In this document: positions 1 to 6,188 of the stretch, piece by piece
How the letters are laid out: every line of letters begins with the position of its first letter
Position numbering within the stretch: position 1 is the first letter of the stretch
Assembly: GCA_002373595.1 (NCBI GenBank)
Contig: DFKT01000043.1
Span: 1 to 7,480, forward strand
DNA from: Lachnospiraceae bacterium UBA3638
GTDB taxonomy: Bacteria; Bacillota; Clostridia; Lachnospirales; Lachnospiraceae
Direction of reading: 5' to 3'
Length of the DNA stretch: 7,480 bases
The notes under the pieces: model-generated
What the model was told of the DNA's origin: nothing
Seen by the model: the letters and a program-made list of their open reading frames with translations, nothing else
Database searches by the model: none
Program-made: the position numbers and the translations under genes

Positions 1-448
1 TCTCTCCATCGATTGTCATGGGATGAGCTCCGAGCTTTCTCTCAGCAGCCGGGTAGGTTCCTGCATTAAGTTTTGCTATATCATTTGCGGAAAGCTGGCT
101 TTCGAATCTATAGGGATCACCGCATTTTACAACTCTCTTTTTGAGAGTCTTGGATCCTTCGGTCCTCTCTTCGTAGGTAACGGCGTAAGTATATGCACCG
201 GGATCCCTGGTAGGAAGAAGCACTGCAAAGAATCCGTCATCATCAGCTATCTCAAGCTTATTGTTCGTAGGCTTTCCGTTTTCTTTCCACTCTACGACCA
301 CTTCGCTGGCTCCCGGAAAGTATGCCTGAAGAAGCGTGAAACTGCCTGCGGCATGAGTTCCGAGGATTTCTCTGGGTCTGTCACATTCGGAGTAGATGAC
401 CTCTTCTATCGAAGCCCAATCCATCATTTTGTAGAGTTTATTGTTCAT
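1..448 (-). CDS. glgB: 1,4-alpha-glucan branching enzyme, N-terminal part (partial at window edge)
   Basis: GlgB cuts alpha-1,4 glucan chains and re-attaches the pieces through alpha-1,6 bonds during cytoplasmic glycogen synthesis. Only the first 149 residues are present; the reading frame is open to the left edge. The start is the ATG at 448-446, with GGAG and AGGA Shine-Dalgarno elements at 464-457, the nearer one 8 nt away. The N-terminus resembles the GlgB N-terminal/CBM48 region: MDWASIEEVIYSECDRPREI, then an ILGTHAAG-like turn, then LLQAYFPGASEVVVEW, and a segment DDDGFFAVLLP-(4)-GAYTYAVTYEE typical of the family's beta-sandwich. Residues around 142-146 (LGAHP) correspond to the family's LGAH motif leading into the catalytic half. 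The GH13 catalytic domain lies outside the window, so catalytic residues cannot be checked. The gene follows DUF1015 after 47 nt on the same strand and could be co-transcribed with it. Identity rests on recalled family patterns. Confidence 0.85.
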   Translation of the reverse strand, partial: MNNKLYKMMDWASIEEVIYSECDRPREILGTHAAGSFTLLQAYFPGASEVVVEWKENGKPTNNKLEIADDDGFFAVLLPTRDPGAYTYAVTYEERTEGSKTLKKRVVKCGDPYRFESQLSANDIAKLNAGTYPAAERKLGAHPMTIDGE

Positions 449-495
449 AATGCATTTCCTCTCCGAGGTTTATATGTCGGTGCAACGATCTGTTA

Positions 496-1755
496 TCAGG
501 TAAGTGAGTGAAGGAAAAGTCCGCTTCTCAGCTTAGGCTCAAACCATGTGGACTTAGGCGGCATGAGCCTGCCCGCATCAGCTACTGCAAAAAGCTCTTC
601 TATCGAAGTCGGATACATCGCAAAAGCGACCTTGCAATCACCGCTTTCGGAGCACCTTCTCTCTAATTCTTTGAGGCCTCTGATACCTCCGACGAAATCG
701 ATCCTCTTATCCGTCTTAGGATCTCCTATACCGAGAACAGGTCCGAGGAGTCTGTCCTGAAGGATTGAAACATCCAGTCCTGCTACGGCGTCGCTGCTCT
801 TTATCTCATCCCGGGCGGTCAGAATATACCACTTGCCGCCGAGGTACATTCCGAAAGTACCTTTCTTGGCGGGGCGTCCGGTATCATCACCGGCAGCATT
901 TGCGTCAGCTATATCAAATCCGGCTTTAGTTACAGCTGTCTTGAAGTTCTCCTCATCAAGTCCGTTAAGGTCCTTTACCACGCGGTTATAATCCATGATC
1001 TTAAGCTCTTCGTCGGGGAAAATAACGCTGAGGAAGTAGTTAAACTCTTCATCCCCGGTGTATCCGGGATTAGCCTCACGGCGCTTAAATCCAACCTTTA
1101 CGGCGGATGCACATCTGTGATGACCGTCTGCGATATAGAGGTTGGGTATGGAATCAAATGCAGATCTGACTGCCTCTACATCTGCACCGTCTGCAATAAC
1201 CCATACTCTGTGACGGATACCGTCATCGGAAGTAAAGTCATTTACAGCCTTAGTCTGCTTGATCTTTGCGATGATATCACGAAGAGAATCACACGCTCTG
1301 TATGCAAGGAATATAGGACCGGTCTGGAATCCGGTGGTATCAACATGGCGGATACGGTCTTCCTCCTTGTCAGCACGGGTGTTCTCATGCTTTTTGATAA
1401 TACCGTCCTTATAATCGTCAATGGATGCACAGCCTACAATACCGGTCTGGCTGCGTCCGTCCATGGTAAGCTCATAAAGATAATAGCAGGGGTCTCCCTC
1501 ATCACGGACGAATCTGCCGTCAGCAATACGCTCCCTGATCATATCGGCCGCTTTTGCATATACGCGGTCATCATATGTATCTACATCGTCGGAAAACTGA
1601 CTCTCGGCGCGGTCTATCGCAAGAAAGGACTCGGGATTGGTCAAAACAACGGATTTAGCCTCCGAACGATTGTAGACATCATAAGGCAGAGCAGCGATCT
1701 TGTCTTCCATTCCGCTCCTCGGTCTGTATGCATTAAAAGGTCTTACTTTTGCCAA
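496..1755 (-). CDS. DUF1015 family protein, TTG start
   Basis: This is a 419-residue member of the DUF1015 family, near the usual family length. The start chosen is TTG at 1755-1753, because GGAGG lies 7 nt before it and the protein then begins LAKVRPFNAYRP, matching the typical MAKVRPF- opening of the family. The in-frame ATG at 1833 would add 26 residues unlike the family and has no good ribosome binding site. Conserved-looking motifs, numbered from the TTG, are ALPYDVYNR (22-30), a charged KKHENTRADKEEDR segment (121-134), ADGHHR (209-214), FVGG (354-357) and a C-terminal MPPKSTWFEPKLRSG block (398-412). There is no signal peptide or membrane segment, so it should be cytoplasmic. As far as I recall, DUF1015 genes are often close to serA and serC in Clostridia, which suggests a role in serine or phosphoserine metabolism; that is inference, and the reaction is unknown to me. 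The ADGHHR cluster could be catalytic or metal-binding. Confidence 0.88.
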   Translation of the reverse strand: MAKVRPFNAYRPRSGMEDKIAALPYDVYNRSEAKSVVLTNPESFLAIDRAESQFSDDVDTYDDRVYAKAADMIRERIADGRFVRDEGDPCYYLYELTMDGRSQTGIVGCASIDDYKDGIIKKHENTRADKEEDRIRHVDTTGFQTGPIFLAYRACDSLRDIIAKIKQTKAVNDFTSDDGIRHRVWVIADGADVEAVRSAFDSIPNLYIADGHHRCASAVKVGFKRREANPGYTGDEEFNYFLSVIFPDEELKIMDYNRVVKDLNGLDEENFKTAVTKAGFDIADANAAGDDTGRPAKKGTFGMYLGGKWYILTARDEIKSSDAVAGLDVSILQDRLLGPVLGIGDPKTDKRIDFVGGIRGLKELERRCSESGDCKVAFAMYPTSIEELFAVADAGRLMPPKSTWFEPKLRSGLFLHSLT

Positions 1756-1762
1756 ATTATTA

Positions 1763-1767
1763 CCTCC
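1763..1767 (-). promoter_or_regulatory. Ribosome binding site fixing the DUF1015 TTG start
   Basis: The minus strand reads GGAGG here, followed by a 7-nt spacer and TTG at 1755-1753. This is a perfect Shine-Dalgarno core at ideal spacing. It decides the start against the longer in-frame ATG at 1833. Confidence 0.85.
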
Positions 1768-1792
1768 GGTTTTCACATAAACATACACGGTA

Positions 1793-1821
1793 ATTTTACC
1801 ATTTTCGGGTGTTTCGGGCAA
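1793..1821 (-). promoter_or_regulatory. Possible sigma-A promoter for DUF1015 (weak)
   Basis: On the minus strand TTGCCC (1821-1816) is followed after 17 nt by TAAAAT (1798-1793), about 38 nt before the TTG start. The -10 differs from consensus at one position and the -35 at three. The -10 overlaps a small inverted repeat, GGTAA-TT-TTACC (1789-1800), which could be chance or an operator. The call rests on position and spacing only. Confidence 0.35.
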
Positions 1822-1854
1822 GGAAAAAGACAATATTTGTAAAGGATTTGATGC

Positions 1855-1882
1855 TTGAAATCAGTGGAAAAATCAATATAAT
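1855..1882 (+). promoter_or_regulatory. Sigma-A promoter of the small plus-strand gene
   Basis: TTGAAA (1855-1860), a 16-nt spacer and a perfect TATAAT (1877-1882) precede the small gene starting at 1913. Transcription would start near 1889, giving a leader of about 24 nt that contains the AAGGAG ribosome binding site. A -35 with two mismatches and a consensus -10 suggest fairly strong, housekeeping-type expression. Confidence 0.75.
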
Positions 1883-1912
1883 ACTCTTATGTAAACAAGT
1901 AAGGAGAAATCA

Positions 1913-2197
1913 ATGACTAACGAAGAAAAAGAAATGCTCAAAAGGATAAATGATTATGCTGAGGAAGTGCTCGGGGATATAGACCCTCAGAAGACTCAGG
2001 TATCGGTACAGCTCGAAAAGCTTCGCCCGATATTCGAGAAGCTGGCAGCCGAGAAGGGGTCATCTGTTGAAGATATCTTTATCAAGTATATGGATCTGGC
2101 TAGTGAAGCATCAGTTGCATCCGACAACAAGATGCGCGAAGCACTCCAGGATCTCAATGACGGCGAGGAAGGTGCTCCCCCGCTGCTGTACAGATGA
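1913..2197 (+). CDS. Small acidic protein of unknown function
   Basis: I do not recognise this 94-residue protein. It is rich in Glu, Asp and Lys, has no cysteine and no membrane segment or signal peptide, and looks mostly helical (EEKEMLKRINDYAEEVL, then EKLRPIFEKLAAEKG and VEDIFIKYMDLASEA), ending in a short flexible tail PPLLYR. It should be a soluble cytoplasmic protein. Evidence that it is real is strong: AAGGAG at 1901-1906 lies 6 nt before the ATG, a near-consensus promoter lies just upstream, and a hairpin terminator follows the TGA stop by about 20 nt. It is therefore a complete single-gene transcription unit. It diverges from DUF1015 and converges on the sigma-DUF6273 gene. A role as partner or inhibitor of the neighbouring sigma factor cannot be excluded, but nothing in the sequence shows it. 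Confidence 0.82.
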   Translation: MTNEEKEMLKRINDYAEEVLGDIDPQKTQVSVQLEKLRPIFEKLAAEKGSSVEDIFIKYMDLASEASVASDNKMREALQDLNDGEEGAPPLLYR

Positions 2198-2216
2198 TAA
2201 TTTTTGACTTAGTGAC

Positions 2217-2251
2217 GCACGGGAGACCATATGGTCTCCCGTGCTGTTTTA
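2217..2251 (+). terminator. Perfect-palindrome hairpin terminator between convergent genes
   Basis: Positions 2217-2244 form a perfect 28-bp palindrome: arm GCACGGGAGACCAT and its exact complement, with the central few bases forming the loop. On the plus strand it is followed by TGTTTTATT, a short U-rich tract, so it should terminate the small gene. On the minus strand the hairpin is followed by GTCACTAAG with no U-run, so it is not a clear intrinsic terminator for the sigma gene, whose stop codon ends at 2253. It may still form the protected 3' end of that transcript. Confidence 0.85.
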
Positions 2252-2252
2252 T

Positions 2253-4838
2253 TCATTTACTACTGAGCCATATAGCGGGGCGCACACCATAAATTCCGGT
2301 TTGAACAGTATTGCGACCCCTTATATACCCGCCTGACTGGACGACCATGGCATGTTCCTGACCCGAACCGGGCGAACGCAGCCACCATCCGCACATGCCG
2401 ATGCCGTCTTCCGTTTTGCCGGCACTGATATCGGCCCATACATGCCCTGTAAACATATCGTTCGTCGGCGACATTGCATACCTGGTCGGAGCACATTTTC
2501 TTTCTTCATCAGACTCAAAACAGGAAAGGGCTTCCTCGTAGCTCAGGCAAAAGACATTGTCCCTGGTCTCATTACCGCCGTCAGCTCCCTGTCCCCTTAA
2601 GACCGGTTCGCTGGTTCCATGCCCGACTTCCAATTTTATAGCATAATCAGAGTTAAAAAATGCATTGCTGTCCGGATTATCATTGGTTACCGCTACGATC
2701 TTTTTCTGTTCCTGTGAGGTGAAAGCCGTGTTATAAAAGCTGTCATTCAGCCAGTTCCTTAACGTGCAGTCTTCCCATGTCACGTCTTCCAATTTTTCGT
2801 TATATTTCGCCCAATCAAGCACATAACGGCTGATCACCAGCATCCTGTCATCTTCTTTTGAAAGTACGAGCCATTCTATTTCTTCCTTACCGTTCGATGT
2901 TTTTCTATCCTGTTCGTAATGTCCGAATTTGATCAAATCTCCCACATTTGCATCGGAATAGTCAAATGTGTTTACGGACTGATCCCCGGATAAATCCTGA
3001 CTGCTGACCCCGGCTTTACCGGGATCTGCCTCGACCCACATCATGGGGCGTATACCGATGTCTGCTGCACTTGGCATACACAGGGAATTAAGAGGCCAGG
3101 GTGAATATGATGCGGCTGAGTAACCGTACATGACATGAAAATCCGTGGTTTTGATCTGTTCCCAATTGGCCGAGCCTCCGTTTCTCATGATAAAGTTTCC
3201 GAATTCTTCACCTATCAGGCTTTCGTCAAGTTTCAGATCTTTGGAACATAACGCTTTTGCTTCATCGTAACACCATTGCTCATATGGGATGTTCGGCAGA
3301 CCGCTTGCTACGGTAGCTTTTGCGAGGATATCCGTTCCGCCGTACATTCCATACTGGCTGCCTTCTTCAGCATTCATATATCTGACAAGATCTTCTTTGA
3401 AATCAGGAATAAAGATTTTGTCTGTCGTAACTATCCTGCCCTCTTCATAACTAAACACGGTTCCGATGGATTCTTTTGTGATCGTTTCCACATCCACCAA
3501 TTCGGCACCGAGCGAGCAGGCATCCGACCAAGTGGTGCGTATCTGAGTCTTTGCTATATTTTCTCTTTCTTCATCCGTAAATGCGGATTCATAAAAATCC
3601 CCATTCAGGTAAGTTCTGATGCCGCACTCTTTCCAGGTATAATTAACGCCGTCTCCGGGAAATTCCATCATATTTCCAAGAGGAATCAGAATATATTTGG
3701 ATAAAAGAAGCTTTTTGCCGTCTTCGTTTGCAATTACCTGCCATTCAATGGGCTCCGTACCGTTTGAGTCATCACCGTCCTGCTCATATGATCCGTATTC
3801 TACGATGTCTCCGATCTTTGCATTTCTGACTGCTTCAACCGAAGGAGATGATTTCTCTGCTGCAGGTTCCGGCCAAGCCGGTTCCGGACCGTTTTCCTCG
3901 GACTTTACCGAAGGCTCTGCCGGTTTAGTATCTTTTTCTGTCTGATCTTCGGATATTTCCGATGTGTTTTCGGGGCTTACCGTCACGACCTCGCGACGAT
4001 TATCCGGCGAGGTAAATTTATTAATTGCAAATACGCCGCCGGCAGCTGCAATTATGCATGCAGATATTATTGCGATGATCTTCCAGGCAGCGATTTTACC
4101 GGCTGCGGTGCCTGCATTAACAACTGCCGCGCCGGTCATGGTCATGGCGCCCGTGCCGGTATATCCGCCCGAAGCCGAAATTGCAGCAAAAGCCGCTTCA
4201 AATTCAGAGGCGTATGCACTGTTTTTGAAATAAAGCACGAAAAGTGCGGGAATAACGGTGGCGATGCTTATCTTTATACCGTTCTTTCGCTCATAATCCC
4301 TTGTCGCCTGTTCGACCTTTTTTCTGGAATAACTGAGCCTGCTTTTAACGGTATCCTCGGACACATGCTGATATTCAGCCACCTGTTTTACGGTAAAGTC
4401 CTTGAAATAGAATAATAACGTTGCTTCTTTTTGCTCGCTCGGGAGCATTTCGACGATCCCGTCAACTATCGTCAGCATTTCCCTGCGTACATAACTGCTT
4501 TCCGGGAGCGAGCTCACATCGGAGCTTTCTATCGTGTCTACAAATTCGCTCTCTTCATCCGACATATCAGTGAAGTTCAATGGGCGCTTTTTTCTCAAAA
4601 AGTCCTTGCAGGTATTGACGATTATGGTATCAAGCCAGGGCTGGAAATCGCGGTTCTCATCAAATTTGTCTATATTCTCCATTGCCTTGAGAAAGGCATC
4701 CTGGTACATATCCTCGGAATCAGTGTCATTTTTGACATATTGATTGGCAACGGATAAACCTTTCTTTCGGCACCCCTCATAGAGTTTGCTGAGAGCCTCG
4801 TAACTACCGTTTTTTGCTTCTTTGATGAGTGTATTCAT
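2253..4838 (-). CDS. Membrane-anchored ECF-type sigma factor fused to two DUF6273 domains
   Basis: The 861-residue protein starts at the ATG at 4838, with GGAGG 5 nt upstream (4848-4844). Residues 13-87 look like sigma-70 region 2 (DSEDMYQDAFLKAME, DFQPWLDTIIVNTCKDFLRK). Residues 119-180 look like region 4 (MLPSEQKEATLLFYFKDFTV, helix-turn-helix at about 149-175 ending SEDTVKSRLSYSRKKV). There is no region 1 or 3, as in ECF sigmas. Then come a hydrophobic stretch (about 189-204), an Ala/Gly/Thr-rich linker (206-250), a transmembrane helix (253-272, IIAIISACIIAAAGGVFAI) and an acidic Pro/Ser/Glu stalk (275-338). Two DUF6273 units follow (341-602 and 632-858). With one membrane pass the DUF6273 units would face outside while the sigma part stays inside. 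Inferred role: a membrane-tethered transcription initiator sensing an external or envelope signal. The reading frame is intact. The DUF6273 units carry ten cysteines. Ligand, regulon and release mechanism are unknown. Confidence 0.88.
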   Translation of the reverse strand: MNTLIKEAKNGSYEALSKLYEGCRKKGLSVANQYVKNDTDSEDMYQDAFLKAMENIDKFDENRDFQPWLDTIIVNTCKDFLRKKRPLNFTDMSDEESEFVDTIESSDVSSLPESSYVRREMLTIVDGIVEMLPSEQKEATLLFYFKDFTVKQVAEYQHVSEDTVKSRLSYSRKKVEQATRDYERKNGIKISIATVIPALFVLYFKNSAYASEFEAAFAAISASGGYTGTGAMTMTGAAVVNAGTAAGKIAAWKIIAIISACIIAAAGGVFAINKFTSPDNRREVVTVSPENTSEISEDQTEKDTKPAEPSVKSEENGPEPAWPEPAAEKSSPSVEAVRNAKIGDIVEYGSYEQDGDDSNGTEPIEWQVIANEDGKKLLLSKYILIPLGNMMEFPGDGVNYTWKECGIRTYLNGDFYESAFTDEERENIAKTQIRTTWSDACSLGAELVDVETITKESIGTVFSYEEGRIVTTDKIFIPDFKEDLVRYMNAEEGSQYGMYGGTDILAKATVASGLPNIPYEQWCYDEAKALCSKDLKLDESLIGEEFGNFIMRNGGSANWEQIKTTDFHVMYGYSAASYSPWPLNSLCMPSAADIGIRPMMWVEADPGKAGVSSQDLSGDQSVNTFDYSDANVGDLIKFGHYEQDRKTSNGKEEIEWLVLSKEDDRMLVISRYVLDWAKYNEKLEDVTWEDCTLRNWLNDSFYNTAFTSQEQKKIVAVTNDNPDSNAFFNSDYAIKLEVGHGTSEPVLRGQGADGGNETRDNVFCLSYEEALSCFESDEERKCAPTRYAMSPTNDMFTGHVWADISAGKTEDGIGMCGWWLRSPGSGQEHAMVVQSGGYIRGRNTVQTGIYGVRPAIWLSSK
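2265..3818 (-). repeat. Tandem DUF6273 domain duplication within the sigma-fusion gene
   Basis: Two homologous coding units lie in tandem: unit 1 is residues 341-602 (3818-3033) and unit 2 is residues 632-858 (2945-2265). Shared anchors are GDIVEYGSYEQD / GDLIKFGHYEQD, EPIEWQVI / EEIEWLVL, LLLSKYIL / LVISRYVL, TWKECGIRTYLNGDFYESAF / TWEDCTLRNWLNDSFYNTAF and IGIRPMMW / YGVRPAIW. Unit 2 keeps the family-typical WWLRSPGSG motif (818-825). Unit 1 has a degenerate MRNGG at the corresponding place (551-555) and a longer middle section. Confidence 0.85.
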
Positions 4839-4912
4839 ATAAACCTCCGCTGTTTTCGATCACCGGCAAAAAAAGCGCCAAATAATCAATTAATCCTGCC
4901 TTCATATATGAT

Positions 4913-4939
4913 TACGAATGAGAACAGCAAAAGGTTTTA
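4913..4939 (-). promoter_or_regulatory. Candidate ECF-type promoter of the sigma-fusion gene
   Basis: On the minus strand TAAAAC (4939-4934) is followed after 17 nt by CGTA (4916-4913), and the -35 runs on into CTTTT. This resembles the Bacillus SigW-type ECF consensus TGAAAC-N16-CGTA, with one mismatch and one extra spacer base. It lies about 75 nt before the start codon, in an intergenic region where I see no convincing sigma-A promoter. Autoregulation by the encoded sigma factor is an inference from family habit. Confidence 0.4.
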
Positions 4940-5003
4940 ACCTGACAAAGATTTTTTTAATTTCATATTTCGACAATATCACCCGAGGGCGTAACCGCCG
5001 GAA

Positions 5004-6170
5004 TCATCCCTTGATGATTCTGACGCGATAAACTCCGTCGATAGCCTTGAGTTTGCCAACAAGAGAGTCGGTAGGAATATCATCGAGGTCAAGCAGCGTG
5101 TATGCATACTCTCCCTTGGACTTGTTGGTCATGTCGGAAATATTGATCTTTTCAGCGCCGATGACAGCGGTGAACTGGGTGATCATATTTGCGATATTTT
5201 TGTGGAATACAGCGATACGTCCTGCATTATTGCAGGGACCCATATCACATGCAGGATAGTTTACGCTGTTCCTGATAGTTCCGTTCTCAAGATAATCCAT
5301 AAGCTCTGCAACAGCCATTACAGCGCAGTTGTCCTCAGATTCCTCGGTAGATGCTCCAAGGTGAGGGATGACGATACATCCATCTGCTCCCGCAGTGGTA
5401 GGATTCGGGAAATCGGAAACATATCTTGCTACCTTGCCGTTCTTGAGAGCCTCGATCATATCGGTCTCGGCAACAAGAAGATCTCTTGCAAAGTTAAGGA
5501 CTACTACTCCGTCCTTCATCATGGAGATGGCTTCGCGTCCAATCATACCCTTGGTGGAGTCAAGAAGGGGTACGTGAATGGTGATGTAATCGCAGGTCTG
5601 GTAGATATCCTCTACCTTCTCTACGTGATGAACTTCTCTGTTGAGGCTCCAAGCAGCATTTACGGAAAGATAAGGATCGTATCCGTAAACATCCATTCCG
5701 AGAGCGATCGCAGTATTTGCGACCTTTACGCCGATAGCTCCGAGACCGATGACACCGAGCTTCTTGCCCTGGATCTCGGTTCCTGCGAAGTTCTTCTTCT
5801 CCTTCTCTGCAGTCTTGGCGATATTCTCGTCGCCCTTATTAGCCTTTACCCAATCGATACCGCCTGCGATATCACGGGCTGCAAGGAAAAGTCCTGCAAG
5901 AACGAGCTCTTTAACACCGTTTGCATTGGCACCGGGAGTGTTGAACACTACGATACCTTTCTCAGCGCACTTGTCGAGAGGGATGTTGTTTACACCGGCA
6001 CCGGCTCTTGCTACGCAGAGAAGTGAATCCGGAAGCTCGAGATCATGCATAGCGGCACTTCTTACGAGAACGCCCTCTGCAGCTTCGAATTTATCGGTGA
6101 TCTCATAGTTGTCGGTGAGGTTCTTAAGACCTACCTGAGAGATCGGATTGAGACAATTAATCTTGTACAT
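5004..6170 (-). CDS. serA: D-3-phosphoglycerate dehydrogenase with C-terminal ACT domain
   Basis: SerA oxidises 3-phosphoglycerate to 3-phosphohydroxypyruvate with NAD+, the committed step of serine synthesis in the cytoplasm. The 388-residue protein shows an N-terminal substrate-binding half with ARAGAGVNNIPLD (54-66), the NAD-binding Rossmann motif GLGAIG (142-147), the Arg motif NFARD (R229), the PHLGASTEESEDN block with catalytic His270, and an ACT regulatory domain from about 315 to the end. It lacks the extra ASB domain of long SerA types. The usual acid motif (DVFxxEP in E. coli) is replaced by SDFPNP (252-257), so the canonical catalytic Glu is not obvious. The ATG at 6170 has AAAGGA 7 nt upstream, and the gene follows serC by 18 nt, so the two are co-transcribed. 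No clear terminator follows; read-through into the sigma-fusion gene is possible. Serine feedback through the ACT domain is likely but not shown. Confidence 0.95.
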   Translation of the reverse strand: MYKINCLNPISQVGLKNLTDNYEITDKFEAAEGVLVRSAAMHDLELPDSLLCVARAGAGVNNIPLDKCAEKGIVVFNTPGANANGVKELVLAGLFLAARDIAGGIDWVKANKGDENIAKTAEKEKKNFAGTEIQGKKLGVIGLGAIGVKVANTAIALGMDVYGYDPYLSVNAAWSLNREVHHVEKVEDIYQTCDYITIHVPLLDSTKGMIGREAISMMKDGVVVLNFARDLLVAETDMIEALKNGKVARYVSDFPNPTTAGADGCIVIPHLGASTEESEDNCAVMAVAELMDYLENGTIRNSVNYPACDMGPCNNAGRIAVFHKNIANMITQFTAVIGAEKINISDMTNKSKGEYAYTLLDLDDIPTDSLVGKLKAIDGVYRVRIIKG

Positions 6171-6188
6171 TCTTCTGTCCTTTCTAAA

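Noticed and set aside
458..468. CCTC-TCC-GAGG hairpin overlapping the glgB ribosome binding site
   Set aside because: The stem is 4 bp with a 3-nt loop; too weak to claim translational control.
23..511. Plus-strand 162-residue reading frame opposite glgB
   Set aside because: It has no promoter or ribosome binding site, and the opposite strand carries a clear GlgB N-terminus.
4864..4879. GGCGC-T7-GCC segment in the sigma gene leader, seen as a possible hairpin or slippage site
   Set aside because: The T-run sits inside the loop rather than after a stem, and the pairing is only about 3 bp. It lies in untranslated sequence, so slippage has no coding effect.
4934..4943. AGGTT-AA-AACCT inverted repeat followed by TTTT as a possible terminator after serA
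   Set aside because: The 2-nt loop is too small and the stem is AT-rich. The same bases fit better as the -35 part of an ECF-type promoter.
4988..4999. GGCG-GTTA-CGCC mini-hairpin just after the serA stop codon
   Set aside because: The stem is only 4 bp and no U-run follows on the minus strand, so it is not supported as a terminator.
5202..6026. Long plus-strand reading frame opposite serA, and similar frames opposite serC, DUF1015 and the sigma gene
   Set aside because: They lie antisense to clear genes, show no recognisable family features and lack convincing ribosome binding sites; they are codon-usage shadows.
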